Position numbers and translations under genes: made by a program
Source of the DNA: Terriglobales bacterium
GTDB lineage: Bacteria; Acidobacteriota; Terriglobia; Bryobacterales; Bryobacteraceae
Direction of reading: 5' to 3'
Assembly: GCA_027485675.1 (NCBI GenBank)
Contig: JAIXQP010000010.1
Coordinates: 1-64,000, forward strand
Length of the DNA stretch: 64,000 nucleotides
Notes under the pieces: model-generated
The model's database searches: none
Seen by the model: only the letters and a program-made list of their open reading frames with translations
What the model was told of the DNA's origin: nothing
Shown here: in pieces, positions 23,727-32,124 of the stretch
Position numbering within the stretch: position 1 is the first letter of the stretch
Layout: the number at the start of each line of letters is the position of its first letter

Positions 23727-25760
23727 GTGCAAACAAGAGTAATCATTCTTTGGCTGGCCGCAGTGGCCGGCGTTTGGGCCGCGGACCCGGCCTATGCGGT
23801 GCTCGAAAAAGCCTATGCCGCCGTCCGCGAGCGGCAGTTTGACGAAGCGGTGCGTTTGTTCGAGCAGGCGACAACCTTGGCGCCGGAGCGTGCCTCGGTG
23901 CGGAAGGACTTCGCGTATACGTTGTTAAAGGTCGGCGAAACCGCGGCGGCGCGCGAGCAGTTTCGCCGGGCCATGGAACTCGATCCCGCCGACCACCACG
24001 TGGCGCTGGAGTTTGCCTTTCTCGCGCACGAGACCAAAGAGACGATCCCGGCCCGGCGCGTGTTCGACCGGATTCGGAAGGTTGGCGACGCCGCCAGCCG
24101 CAAAACGGCCGAGCAGGCGTTTGAGAATATCGACCTCCCGCTGCGGACGGGAATCACGCGTTGGAAGCAGGCGGTGGCCGAGTTGCCGGACAGCTACTCC
24201 GGACACGAAGAACTGGCCAAGCTGGCCGAGCAGCGGGATGAACTGGCCCTGGCGGCGACCCACTTTGAACGCGCCTGGCAGTTGAAGCCCACCATCCGCG
24301 CGTTTCTGCTGGACCTCGGCCGGGTATGGAAGGCGTTGGGCCGGACGGAAGACGCCTTCGCGGCCTTGCTGGCGGCGAGCCGGGGCGCGGAGCCGCGGGT
24401 GGCGGAAGCCGCCCGGGAACTGCTGCCGGCGCGCTACCCCTATGTCTACGAGTTCCGCAAGGCGCTGGTGCTCGACGACGGCAACGTGGAACTGCGGCGG
24501 GAGTTGGCTTACCTCCTGCTCGAAATGGGGAGTAAGGCGGAAGCCGAGGACGAGTTCCGCCGGATTGTGACGGCGGCCCCCGGCGATCTGCTTTCCACCG
24601 CGCAACTCGGTTTTCTACGGCTCAACCGGAACGACCTCACCGGCGCGATGCCGCTGTTGGAACTCGTTCTGAAGGGCGACGAAGGAGAACTGGCGGACCG
24701 GGTGCGCTCGGCTCTGAAGATGCCCAGGAATCTGCGCAAGCGGCCGGAGACCCCGCAGGCGGAGCGGAAGATCGAGGCCAAGGAACTGGCGCAGCGGTCG
24801 CTCGAAAAGGGCTACCTGCGGGATGCGCTCAAGTATCTGGCGATCGCTCACGAGACAGACCCGTTGGACTTTGAGGTGATGTTGAAGCTGGGCTGGGCGC
24901 ACAACATCACCCGGCAGGATCAGGTGGCCGCCCAGTGGTTCGACCTGGCGCGGCGCAGCCCCGATCCGAAGGTCGCGCTCGAAGCCAACAAGGCGTACCA
25001 GAATCTGCGCGCCGCCAGTGAGCGCCTGCAGACGACCTTCTGGCTGTTTCCGCTGTTCAGCTCCCGCTGGCAGGACGTCTTCGCCTACGGCCAGTTAAAG
25101 ACGGAAGTGAAGGTGAAGGGGCCCTTTCGGCCCTACTTCTCAGCCCGCTTCGTCGGCGACGCGCGAAGCGGCCGCATGGACCGCGCCCAGATGGGGGCGG
25201 CGAGCCCGATGTACTTCTCCGAAAGCGCTCTGATCTTGGGCCTGGGCGTGGCGACCCCGGTCTATCGCGGCCTCTTCGCCTGGGCCGAGGCGGGAACCGC
25301 GCTGAGCTATATCTCCCGTTCGGATATACCGCGGGCGATGTCGGACTACCGGGCCGGGGTGAGTTTCACCCACTTCCACGGCCCCACGATTCTGAACACG
25401 AAGCTGGGGTGGTTTGCCGAAACGGGCAACGACGCCGTCTACGTCAGCCGCTTCGACCACAACACCATCTTTCAATCGCAGAACAAGTTCGGGCGGAACT
25501 TCGGCGGAAGTGAAGATCAAAACACGTTCCGGACGCAACTGTTCTGGTCCATGAACTTGAATGCGGACCTCAAGCGCCAGTACTGGGCGAACACGGCGGA
25601 GACCGGCCCGGGAGTTCGTTTCCGCTGGGCGTCGATGCCGCCGTCGATGCTCTTCACCGTGCAGGCGTTGCGCGGGGTGCACCTGGTCAACACGGGCAAT
25701 CCGCGCAGTCCCAACTATCTCGATATCCGCGCAGGCTTCTGGTATGCGATTACTCGTTAG
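23727..25760 (+). CDS. TPR outer-membrane protein, PgaA/NfrA-like
   Basis: 677 residues with a signal peptide (MQTRVIILWLAAVAGVWAAD). Residues 20-400 are tetratricopeptide repeats (AYAAVRERQFDEAVRLFEQA, FAYTLLKVGETAAAREQFRR and others). From about 430 to the end the protein turns beta-rich (LKTEVKVKGPFRPYFSARFV, AGVSFTHFHGPTILNTKLGW) and ends in an aromatic pattern (LDIRAGFWYAIT), as in the NfrA/PgaA/BcsC outer-membrane barrels that export polysaccharide. The overlap of its last 17 bases with the GHL10-like gene suggests that the two act together. I infer a role in surface polysaccharide export; the polymer is unknown. Confidence 0.7.
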   Translation: MQTRVIILWLAAVAGVWAADPAYAVLEKAYAAVRERQFDEAVRLFEQATTLAPERASVRKDFAYTLLKVGETAAAREQFRRAMELDPADHHVALEFAFLAHETKETIPARRVFDRIRKVGDAASRKTAEQAFENIDLPLRTGITRWKQAVAELPDSYSGHEELAKLAEQRDELALAATHFERAWQLKPTIRAFLLDLGRVWKALGRTEDAFAALLAASRGAEPRVAEAARELLPARYPYVYEFRKALVLDDGNVELRRELAYLLLEMGSKAEAEDEFRRIVTAAPGDLLSTAQLGFLRLNRNDLTGAMPLLELVLKGDEGELADRVRSALKMPRNLRKRPETPQAERKIEAKELAQRSLEKGYLRDALKYLAIAHETDPLDFEVMLKLGWAHNITRQDQVAAQWFDLARRSPDPKVALEANKAYQNLRAASERLQTTFWLFPLFSSRWQDVFAYGQLKTEVKVKGPFRPYFSARFVGDARSGRMDRAQMGAASPMYFSESALILGLGVATPVYRGLFAWAEAGTALSYISRSDIPRAMSDYRAGVSFTHFHGPTILNTKLGWFAETGNDAVYVSRFDHNTIFQSQNKFGRNFGGSEDQNTFRTQLFWSMNLNADLKRQYWANTAETGPGVRFRWASMPPSMLFTVQALRGVHLVNTGNPRSPNYLDIRAGFWYAITR

Positions 25761-27738
25761 TTTTCTCTTGGCGGCCATGGCCGCCTGGGCGGGCCGCCCG
25801 GGGTTTCAGTTTGCCTACCACGTGGTCGGCGATGAACCCACCTCCTGGCCGGCCGTGCTGGGTTCCATCGGGATGACCTCGGCCGCGGACGGTCCGGCCA
25901 GCGTTCTCGTGCTGCCGGGCGGAACCTCCGCTCCCCCGGCCACCTGGCTGCCGCGGATTGAGGCGGGCGCGATCGTCATCATTGAAGGCGATAGCCCGCT
26001 CGCCGAGGCGCTCGGCATCGTGCCGAGTCGGCAACGGGTTTCGACCCGCAGTCTCATTGACGTCGCCGACCCCAAGCTGCCCGTGATCTGGGAGCAGTCG
26101 CTCGATCTCTATCGATACACGCTCCCGGCCGCCGCCAAGGTGTACGCACACGAACGCTGGACCAAGGCGCCGCTGATGGCGGGCCTCCGGCGCGGCGCGG
26201 GAGCGGTGCTGTGGCTGGCCGTCGGCCCCGGAAAACTCGGCCACGAACGCTTTCCCTATGCCTTGCAGGCTTTAACTGACCTCGGCCTGCAGCCCCCCTA
26301 CCGGAGCGGCCGCCTCTGGGCCTTTTTCGATTCGAGCTACCGGCTGCGCGTAGATCCCGACTACTTCGCCGAACGCTGGCGGCGGGCGGGCATCGGCGCC
26401 CTGCATGTAGCCGCCTGGCACTATCAGGAGCCGGATGCCGGACGCGACGAGTATCTCCGCAAGCTGATCGAAGCCTGCCACAAACGCGCAATTCTGGTCT
26501 ATGCCTGGGTCGAGTTGCCCCACGTCAGCGAGCAGTTCTGGAACGAGCACCCCGAGTGGCGCGAAAAGACCGCCCTGCTGCAGGACGCGCATCTCGACTG
26601 GCGCAAGCTGATGAACCTGCAGCATCCCGACTGTGTCCAGGCCGTCGCCGCGGGCATCTCGGCGTTGGTGCGCCGCTTTGAATGGGACGGCGTGAACCTG
26701 GCCGAGTTGTATTTCGAGTCGCTCGAAGGCATCGACAATCCCGCCCGGTTTACCCCGTTCAATGACAACGCCCGCGCCGCTTTTTCAAAGCTCCATGGCG
26801 TCGACCCTTTGTTAATCGTGAAGGAGAAGAATCACGAACTCCGCAGCGTCTGGCTCGATTTTCGCGCCCACCTGGCCAAGCAGATGCAGGAGGAGTGGCT
26901 GGCGCGGCTGGAGGCCGAACGCCGGCAGAAACCCCATCTCGATATCGTGCTGACCCATGTGGACGACCGGTTCGATACGCGCATGCGGGAGCTGATCGGC
27001 GCCGATGCCGGCCGCCTGTTGCCGCTCCTCGACAGCCACGATTTCACCTTCCTCATTGAAGATCCCGCCACCATCTGGCACCTGGGTCCGCAGCGCTACC
27101 CGCAGATCGCCGAGAAGTACAAGCCCCTGACCACGCACCGCGAGAAGCTGGCGATCGACATCAACATCGTCGAGCGGTATCAGGACGTCTATCCCACTAA
27201 ACAGCAGACCGGCACCGAGCTATTCCAACTCGTCAACCTGTCGGCGAAGGCCTTCGCTCGGGTGGCTCTGTACTTTGAAAACTCGATTCTGGCTCAGGAT
27301 CTGCCGCTGCTGGCCTCCGCGGCGGCCGACGTGCAGCGGGTGGAGTACGTGGCCAACCGGCTGGTGATCGAATCGCCGCGCGGGTTGGGAATTCCGTGGC
27401 AAGGCACGGCCATGGTGAACGGCCGCCCCTGGCCGGTGGCCGATGAACGCACCTTGTGGCTGCCGCCGGGGCCCGTCGCCATCGAGCCCTCCCAGACCGT
27501 CTTGCCCTTGCGGGTACTCGATTTCAACGGCGACCTGAAATCCGCCGCCGTGCAGGGCGGATCGGTCGATCTGGCCTATTCGAGCGCCGGCCGGGCCATC
27601 GCGATTTTGGATCGCCGGCCGGCGAGCGTGGAGGTGGACGGTGCGAATGCGCACCCCCCCATTCTCGACGCCGGGGCCGGCCGTTTCGCCGTGCTACTCC
27701 CGCGGGGACAGCATCTGATCACGTTCTGCTCCCGCTAA
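25744..27738 (+). CDS. Exported GHL10/PgaB-like glycoside hydrolase
   Basis: 664 residues from the ATG at 25744 (MRLLVSFLLAAMAAWAG, a signal peptide); the frame extending upstream to 25561 is a shadow of the preceding gene. After an N-terminal segment with a Rossmann-like feel (GTSAPPATWLPRIEAGAIVI), the middle forms a TIM barrel: YRLRVDPDYFAERWRRAGIG, HVAAWHYQEPDAGRDEYLRK, ILVYAWVELPHVSEQFWNEH, FEWDGVNLAELYFESLEG, with conserved Asp/Glu (WDGVNLAELY). Such folds are found in the GHL10/GHL13 families that includes the C-terminal domain of PgaB. The C-terminal part is beta-rich, probably a carbohydrate-binding domain. Starting inside the TPR gene's last codons, it is likely a processing enzyme of the same polysaccharide pathway. 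Confidence 0.65.
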   Translation: MRLLVSFLLAAMAAWAGRPGFQFAYHVVGDEPTSWPAVLGSIGMTSAADGPASVLVLPGGTSAPPATWLPRIEAGAIVIIEGDSPLAEALGIVPSRQRVSTRSLIDVADPKLPVIWEQSLDLYRYTLPAAAKVYAHERWTKAPLMAGLRRGAGAVLWLAVGPGKLGHERFPYALQALTDLGLQPPYRSGRLWAFFDSSYRLRVDPDYFAERWRRAGIGALHVAAWHYQEPDAGRDEYLRKLIEACHKRAILVYAWVELPHVSEQFWNEHPEWREKTALLQDAHLDWRKLMNLQHPDCVQAVAAGISALVRRFEWDGVNLAELYFESLEGIDNPARFTPFNDNARAAFSKLHGVDPLLIVKEKNHELRSVWLDFRAHLAKQMQEEWLARLEAERRQKPHLDIVLTHVDDRFDTRMRELIGADAGRLLPLLDSHDFTFLIEDPATIWHLGPQRYPQIAEKYKPLTTHREKLAIDINIVERYQDVYPTKQQTGTELFQLVNLSAKAFARVALYFENSILAQDLPLLASAAADVQRVEYVANRLVIESPRGLGIPWQGTAMVNGRPWPVADERTLWLPPGPVAIEPSQTVLPLRVLDFNGDLKSAAVQGGSVDLAYSSAGRAIAILDRRPASVEVDGANAHPPILDAGAGRFAVLLPRGQHLITFCSR

Positions 27739-28610
27739 CGAACGGAGGACTCGAGACTCAGCAGAGACGTTGTCGGCTTCGGCGTCGCGCCCATCTCCTC
27801 GGCCCGGTCGACGCCCTTGACGGTGATGGCGAACCGGCCGTTATCGGTCCGGACCACGAAGCCCTGTTCCCGCAGGTACCAGAGGGTAAATTCGAGGTGT
27901 TCCCGCGGCACCCCCAGGAGCTCTTCGAACTCCTGAATCGGGACCCCCGGATTGGCGGGATCGCGCATCCGCTTCATATACAGCATCGCGAGCACCGCCT
28001 GCCGTTGCTCCCGCTCCGTCTCCATCCCGCCCGATCCCGATCCGGAGCTGAACACCCGCCACTGCTTCTTCTGCACGCGGGCCCGATCCACGTCGTACGC
28101 CGCCCGCTGCACCGGATCCGCCAGGACGCGGTAGGCGGACACCAGAGCCATGAAAAGCTGTTCGTTCCCGGTGTCCTGGTTATCCGGGTGGTACCGCTGC
28201 GCCAGAATCCGGTAGACGCGATGCACCGTGTCCGGTTCCGCCTTCGGGTGGATCTGCATGAACTCGTACAGGTCCAACTCCTCGGCCGAAGGATTCGTCG
28301 GCGAATTTCCTTCAAACGAGATGCCCGCGCGGTAGAACTTCCCGGCCTGAATGACCCAGGCGACGGTGCCTTGCGGGCGGCCGGGGCCGGAGGCAACGCT
28401 GGCGGGCGCTCCATCCACCAGCACCGTCTGCCCCATTCGCAGTTCAATCGGAAGCAAAACTCCCAAGCCGTTCTGGGAAAAATTTTCCACACGGGCCGGT
28501 ACCTTTTGCCACTTGCCGTTCGGCAGTTGCAGCCAAAGTTGAACTTCCATCGAGGCCGACGCAGGCAAACGGGGGCGGCGACGGCGCTCTGAGTCGGAAT
28601 TTTGCTCCAT
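27735..28610 (-). CDS. PilZ-DnaJ fusion protein with C-terminal winged helix
   Basis: 291 residues. Residues 8-105 form a PilZ domain: the c-di-GMP motif RRRRPR (9-14) and NFSQNG (43-48, NxSxxG). Residues 112-176 are a J domain (DLYEFMQIHPKAEPDTVHRV YRILAQRYHPDNQDTGNEQL) with an intact HPD at 141-143 and SAYRVLADPVQRAAYD, so it can engage an Hsp70. Residues 195-270 (VPIQEFEELLGVPREHLEFT LWYLREQGFVVRTDNG) look like a winged helix. c-di-GMP could therefore tune Hsp70 recruitment. The stop overlaps the convergent GHL10-like gene by four bases. The next minus-strand gene upstream is the HutC regulator (43 bases away). Confidence 0.85.
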   Translation of the reverse strand: MEQNSDSERRRRPRLPASASMEVQLWLQLPNGKWQKVPARVENFSQNGLGVLLPIELRMGQTVLVDGAPASVASGPGRPQGTVAWVIQAGKFYRAGISFEGNSPTNPSAEELDLYEFMQIHPKAEPDTVHRVYRILAQRYHPDNQDTGNEQLFMALVSAYRVLADPVQRAAYDVDRARVQKKQWRVFSSGSGSGGMETEREQRQAVLAMLYMKRMRDPANPGVPIQEFEELLGVPREHLEFTLWYLREQGFVVRTDNGRFAITVKGVDRAEEMGATPKPTTSLLSLESSVR

Positions 28611-28652
28611 AGCCTGCGTATCGGCCCGAGCGTCGGAATCTTGAACCGCGCG

Positions 28653-29285
28653 TTAGCGCTGAATAATCCTCTGGATCCGCATCCGGTCGCCCTGGCACAA
28701 GGCCACCCGATGCGCCACGGCCCGTTGACTGCCGTCATAGAGCGTTTGCGTCAATCGCAAAACCGCCGTACCCTGCACGACAATCGCTTCAATCGTCTCC
28801 TTGGCAAACAAGCCATCGAGCGCCAGCCACGACAAAAGCGGGGTCGTACCCAGTTTCCGCAACTCTCTTTCGCTGGTCGCCGGAATCCAGATCTGCTCTT
28901 CAATCACCCTCGCCGAACCGGCCAGCCAAACCCGGCTCAGCAGTCCGCAGCTCTGGCCGGCCATCGCCTCCGGCAGCAACGCCCCCTCGGCCAGAATCTG
29001 AGCCGCCGCCAACCGCCCCGAGAGCTTTCCGCTAAACAGTTCGTGGGGGTCCTGCAGCCGCTGTCCGCCGGAGGTGGCCGGCGCCACAAAGGTCCCGGAC
29101 CCCACCCGCCGGATGACGCAACCCTCCTGCTGCAGCAACGAGACCGCATGCCGGGCCGTCATCAGACTCACTTCGAATTTGGCCGCCAGATCGCGTTCCG
29201 AGGCTAGTTTGTCGCCCGGCTGGAGCTTGCCAGATCGGATTTGCTCAAGGATCGCTTGGTGGATTCGGACATATGCAGCCGCCAT
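28653..29285 (-). CDS. GntR/HutC-family transcriptional regulator
   Basis: 210 residues. N-terminal winged helix (1-68: HQAILEQIRSGKLQPGDKLA, SERDLAAKFEVSLMTARHAV SLLQQEGCVI, GSGTFVA) and a C-terminal UTRA ligand-binding domain (about 85-210: GTTPLLSWLALDGLFAKETI EAIVVQGTAVLRLTQTLYDG). Divergent from the TIM-barrel isomerase gene with only 36 bases between the starts and a GCTATA-GAG-TATAGC palindrome in that gap, so it most likely represses that gene and itself and is released by an intermediate the isomerase acts on. The effector is unknown. Confidence 0.9.
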   Translation of the reverse strand: MAAAYVRIHQAILEQIRSGKLQPGDKLASERDLAAKFEVSLMTARHAVSLLQQEGCVIRRVGSGTFVAPATSGGQRLQDPHELFSGKLSGRLAAAQILAEGALLPEAMAGQSCGLLSRVWLAGSARVIEEQIWIPATSERELRKLGTTPLLSWLALDGLFAKETIEAIVVQGTAVLRLTQTLYDGSQRAVAHRVALCQGDRMRIQRIIQR

Positions 29286-29294
29286 GAGGAAAGT

Positions 29295-29309
29295 GCTATA
29301 GAGTATAGC
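29295..29309. promoter_or_regulatory. Operator-like palindrome shared by divergent gntR and isomerase genes
   Basis: GCTATA (29295-29300), GAG, TATAGC (29304-29309): a perfect 6-bp inverted repeat with a 3-base centre, in the 36-base gap between the starts of gntR (29285) and the isomerase gene (29322). It contains -10-like hexamers on both strands (TATACT on the minus strand), so the regulator would block both promoters. Both transcripts would have very short leaders, as neither gene shows a Shine-Dalgarno in the gap. Confidence 0.65.
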
Positions 29310-29321
29310 TAATTACGCCTC

Positions 29322-30212
29322 ATGTCTACCCTGCCTCTTTTGCTGCATTCGGTGAGTTACTCCGGTTCCTGGGGGCAAACGGCGCTCTCGATCGACCAGT
29401 TCGCCGCCAAGGCGGCCAGCCTTGGATTTGAAGGGGTGATGCTGATGGCCAAGCGGCCCCATCTCAGTCCGCTTGATTTTGACGCCGCCCGCCGCCGCGA
29501 ACTCCGGGACCGCTTGGCCGCCGCCGGGCTTACCCACAACGTCCTGGCGGGGTATACCAACTTCACGGCCGATCTGGAGCACGCCGAAATTCCCCAGCGG
29601 GAGATGCAGATTCACTACGTCGAGGCGCTCGCCCAGCTCGGGGCCGAGATCGGCGCCCCCCTGGTGCGGATCTTCACCGGCTACGAACATCCCGCCGCGC
29701 CCTACTCCGCGCAATGGCGCCTGATCGTCGACGCCCTCCGCGAATGCGCCCGCCGGGCGGCCCCCCATGGCGTCACCCTCGTGCTGCAGAACCACCACGA
29801 CGTCGCCGTCGGATGGGAGAGCTTCCGCGACCTGCTCGTCGAAGTGAACGAACCCAATCTCCGGGCCGGCTTCGACGCCTGGGCGCCCGCACTGCACGGA
29901 GACGATCTCGCCGCCGCCGCCACGGCGCTCGCGCCCCTCATGGTCCACACCACCGTGGCCGATTATGTCCGTCGGCCCCGGCATCGCTACGAGCCCGCGC
30001 TCGTCAACTATGTGCCCACCACCCCCTTCGTCCAGGCCGTCCCGTTCGGCGAGGGCTTCATCGACTACCCCGCGTTTTTCAACGCCGCCGTGACCGCCGG
30101 GTACACTGGAAGCGTGGCTTATGAGATGTGCTCCCCGCTGCTCGGTGGCGGGTCCGAGGAAAACTTGGACCGCTACGCCAGAACGTTCGTAGAGTGGATG
30201 CGCAACCGATGA
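29322..30212 (+). CDS. Sugar-phosphate isomerase/epimerase-type TIM barrel
   Basis: 296 residues. Xylose isomerase-like TIM barrel (AP_endonuc_2 superfamily): SYSGSWGQTALSIDQFAAKA ASLGFEGV, metal-site glutamate and aspartate/histidine candidates in VRIFTGYEHP, VLQNHHDVAVGWESFRDLLV, LRAGFDAWAPALHGDD, and VAYEMCSPLL. Probably isomerises or epimerises a keto-sugar or inositol derivative. The divergent HutC regulator probably controls it. Coupled to the antiporter gene by an ATGA overlap, which is functionally puzzling. Confidence 0.8.
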   Translation: MSTLPLLLHSVSYSGSWGQTALSIDQFAAKAASLGFEGVMLMAKRPHLSPLDFDAARRRELRDRLAAAGLTHNVLAGYTNFTADLEHAEIPQREMQIHYVEALAQLGAEIGAPLVRIFTGYEHPAAPYSAQWRLIVDALRECARRAAPHGVTLVLQNHHDVAVGWESFRDLLVEVNEPNLRAGFDAWAPALHGDDLAAAATALAPLMVHTTVADYVRRPRHRYEPALVNYVPTTPFVQAVPFGEGFIDYPAFFNAAVTAGYTGSVAYEMCSPLLGGGSEENLDRYARTFVEWMRNR

Positions 30213-31405
30213 CCGAGCACGGCGGCGCGCAGCTGCCGATGGCGATGCTGTTGGTCTTCGGCACCGCCAAGATCATGGGCGAAATCTTTGAACGGCTCCG
30301 CCTGCCGAATATCGTGGGCGAGATCCTGGCCGGTGTCGTCCTCGGCGCGAGCGTTCTGAATTGGGTGGAACCGAAGCAGATTGCCGAGTTTGCCGATCTC
30401 GGCGTGATGTTCCTCCTGTTCCGCGTCGGTTTGGAGGTGAAGGCCTCGGATCTGATCAAGGTGGGGCGGGTGGCGTCGATCGTGGCGATTTTGGGGGTTC
30501 TACTCCCGTTTGCCATGGGCTACGGCATCTATGTCTACACCGGCTCCAACCAGATTGAAGCCCTCTTCGTCGGCGCCGCCATGGTGGCGACCTCCGTCGG
30601 CATCACCGCGCAGGTTCTGGCTTCCAAGGGGCTGCTCAACGTGCGGGCCAGCCGCATCATCCTGGCCGCCGCCGTGATTGACGACATTCTCGGCCTCATC
30701 GTCCTCGCCGTGGTTTCGAGCATGGCGAAGGGCGAAGTCGATGTCCTCCAACTCACCACCACCGCCGGCCTCTCCATCGGCTTCACCATCTTCATGCTCA
30801 GCGTGGGAACGAAGACCATGGGGCGGGTGCTGCCGCGCATCGACCAGCGCCTGCGGGGCGGGGAATCGCAGTTCTCGCTCGCCATGATTCTCCTGTTCGC
30901 CCTGGCGGTATTCGCCAGCTATGCCGGCGTGGCCGCGATCATCGGGGCGTTTCTGGCGGGGGTGGCGCTGGCCGAGTCCGTCTCGCATCGGGTCCATGAT
31001 CTGGCGCAGGGCGTCTCGGAACTGCTCGTGCCGTTCTTCCTGGCGGGCATCGGCCTCGCGCTCGATATCCGGGTGTTGCAAGACCCGCAAACGTTGATGC
31101 TCGCGGGGGTGATCACGCTCGCGGCCATCGTTTCGAAGTTCATCGGCTGTGGCCTGGGCGCCCTCTCGCTCGGTTGGCCGGACGCCCGCCGGATCGGCGC
31201 CGGCATGGTGCCGCGGGGCGAAGTCGGCATGGTGGTCGCCCAACTCGGCGCCGGTTTGGGCATTGTGACGAAGGCAACTTATAGCGTGGTGGTCATCATG
31301 GCCGTAATGACTACAGTCGTGGCGCCTGTGCTCCTGGCGTTGACCTTCCGCTCCCTGGCGCAGATGCCGGACGATCCCGACGAGACCCCCATTAGAATTG
31401 AGTAG
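30209..31405 (+). CDS. Cation:proton antiporter (CPA2/Kef-NhaP type)
   Basis: 398 residues with about 12 transmembrane helices. LRLPNIVGEILAGVVLGASV opens the family; FADLGVMFLLFRVGLEVKAS gives the conserved helix, MVATSVGITAQVLASKG and RIILAAAVIDDILGLIVLAV hold the antiport aspartates of the two crossing helices, and ADAR/RRIGAGMVPRGEVGMV is the C-terminal signature. There is no cytosolic RCK/TrkA-N domain, unlike KefB/C, so this is the core antiporter only. Start chosen at the ATG at 30209, overlapping the isomerase stop in an ATGA; the frame to 30128 is a shadow. Confidence 0.9.
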   Translation: MTEHGGAQLPMAMLLVFGTAKIMGEIFERLRLPNIVGEILAGVVLGASVLNWVEPKQIAEFADLGVMFLLFRVGLEVKASDLIKVGRVASIVAILGVLLPFAMGYGIYVYTGSNQIEALFVGAAMVATSVGITAQVLASKGLLNVRASRIILAAAVIDDILGLIVLAVVSSMAKGEVDVLQLTTTAGLSIGFTIFMLSVGTKTMGRVLPRIDQRLRGGESQFSLAMILLFALAVFASYAGVAAIIGAFLAGVALAESVSHRVHDLAQGVSELLVPFFLAGIGLALDIRVLQDPQTLMLAGVITLAAIVSKFIGCGLGALSLGWPDARRIGAGMVPRGEVGMVVAQLGAGLGIVTKATYSVVVIMAVMTTVVAPVLLALTFRSLAQMPDDPDETPIRIE

Positions 31406-32109
31406 TGCTCCTCGAACTGGCCTCGCTCACGCTGCTCGGCATCACGAACCTCACCGGCCCCACGCATCACGTGCAAGGCATCGATGTCGAAGGCGACGTC
31501 GTTTGGGTCTCCGCCGTCGAGCGGGCGACCCGCAAGGGCTACCTCTCCCGCTTCAACTGGAAGACCGGCGAGCGGCTGGCCATGGTCGAACTGCAGGATG
31601 GCGACCGGTATCACCCCGGCGGCGTCCAACTCGATGGCGATTCCCTCTGGGTGCCGGTGGCCGAGTACCGCCGCGAATCGAGCGCCTGGATCCAGAAACG
31701 CAACAAAGTGACCCTGGCGCTGGAAACCCAGTTCGCCGTCGCCGACCACATCGGCTGCGTCGCCGTCGCCCAGGGTGTGATCTGGGGCGGCAACTGGGAT
31801 AGCCGTCACTTCTACCGCTGGCGCCCCGATGGGACCCGGATCGACCAGCGGCCGAATCCCACCGGAACCGGTTTTCAGGACCTGAAAGCCCTCGGCGGCA
31901 GCCTGGTAGGCAACGGCGTGAAGAGCCGCACCGCCGGCGCGATCGAGTGGCTCCACCCCGATACGCTGGCCGTCCAGAAGTCGATTGCCACCGGCCTCAC
32001 CGACCGCGGCGTCCGCTTCTCGAACGAAGGCATGGCGATCCACAACGGCGTTCTCTTTCTCCTGCCGGAAGACGACCCCAGCCGCCTCTTCCGCTACCGG
32101 TTGCCTTGA
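31405..32109 (+). CDS. DUF6454-like beta-propeller protein
   Basis: 234 residues, starting with GTG at 31405 (one-base overlap with the antiporter stop). The N-terminus is hydrophobic enough to suggest export. Repeated four-strand units with W and D at blade ends (VEGDVVWVSAVERATRKGYL, GGVQLDGDSLWVPVAEYRRE, GCVAVAQGVIWGGNWDSRHF) suggest a beta-propeller of the family I recall as DUF6454. Ends RFSNEGMAIHNGVLFLLPED. Role unknown. It is followed by the sulfatase gene 15 bases later and is probably co-transcribed. Confidence 0.7.
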   Translation: MLLELASLTLLGITNLTGPTHHVQGIDVEGDVVWVSAVERATRKGYLSRFNWKTGERLAMVELQDGDRYHPGGVQLDGDSLWVPVAEYRRESSAWIQKRNKVTLALETQFAVADHIGCVAVAQGVIWGGNWDSRHFYRWRPDGTRIDQRPNPTGTGFQDLKALGGSLVGNGVKSRTAGAIEWLHPDTLAVQKSIATGLTDRGVRFSNEGMAIHNGVLFLLPEDDPSRLFRYRLP

Positions 32110-32124
32110 TATGCTGACGGGGCG

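Noticed and set aside
27500-28000. dif site at the GC-skew change
   Set aside because: No 28-base XerCD-type palindrome with a central AT spacer was seen there.
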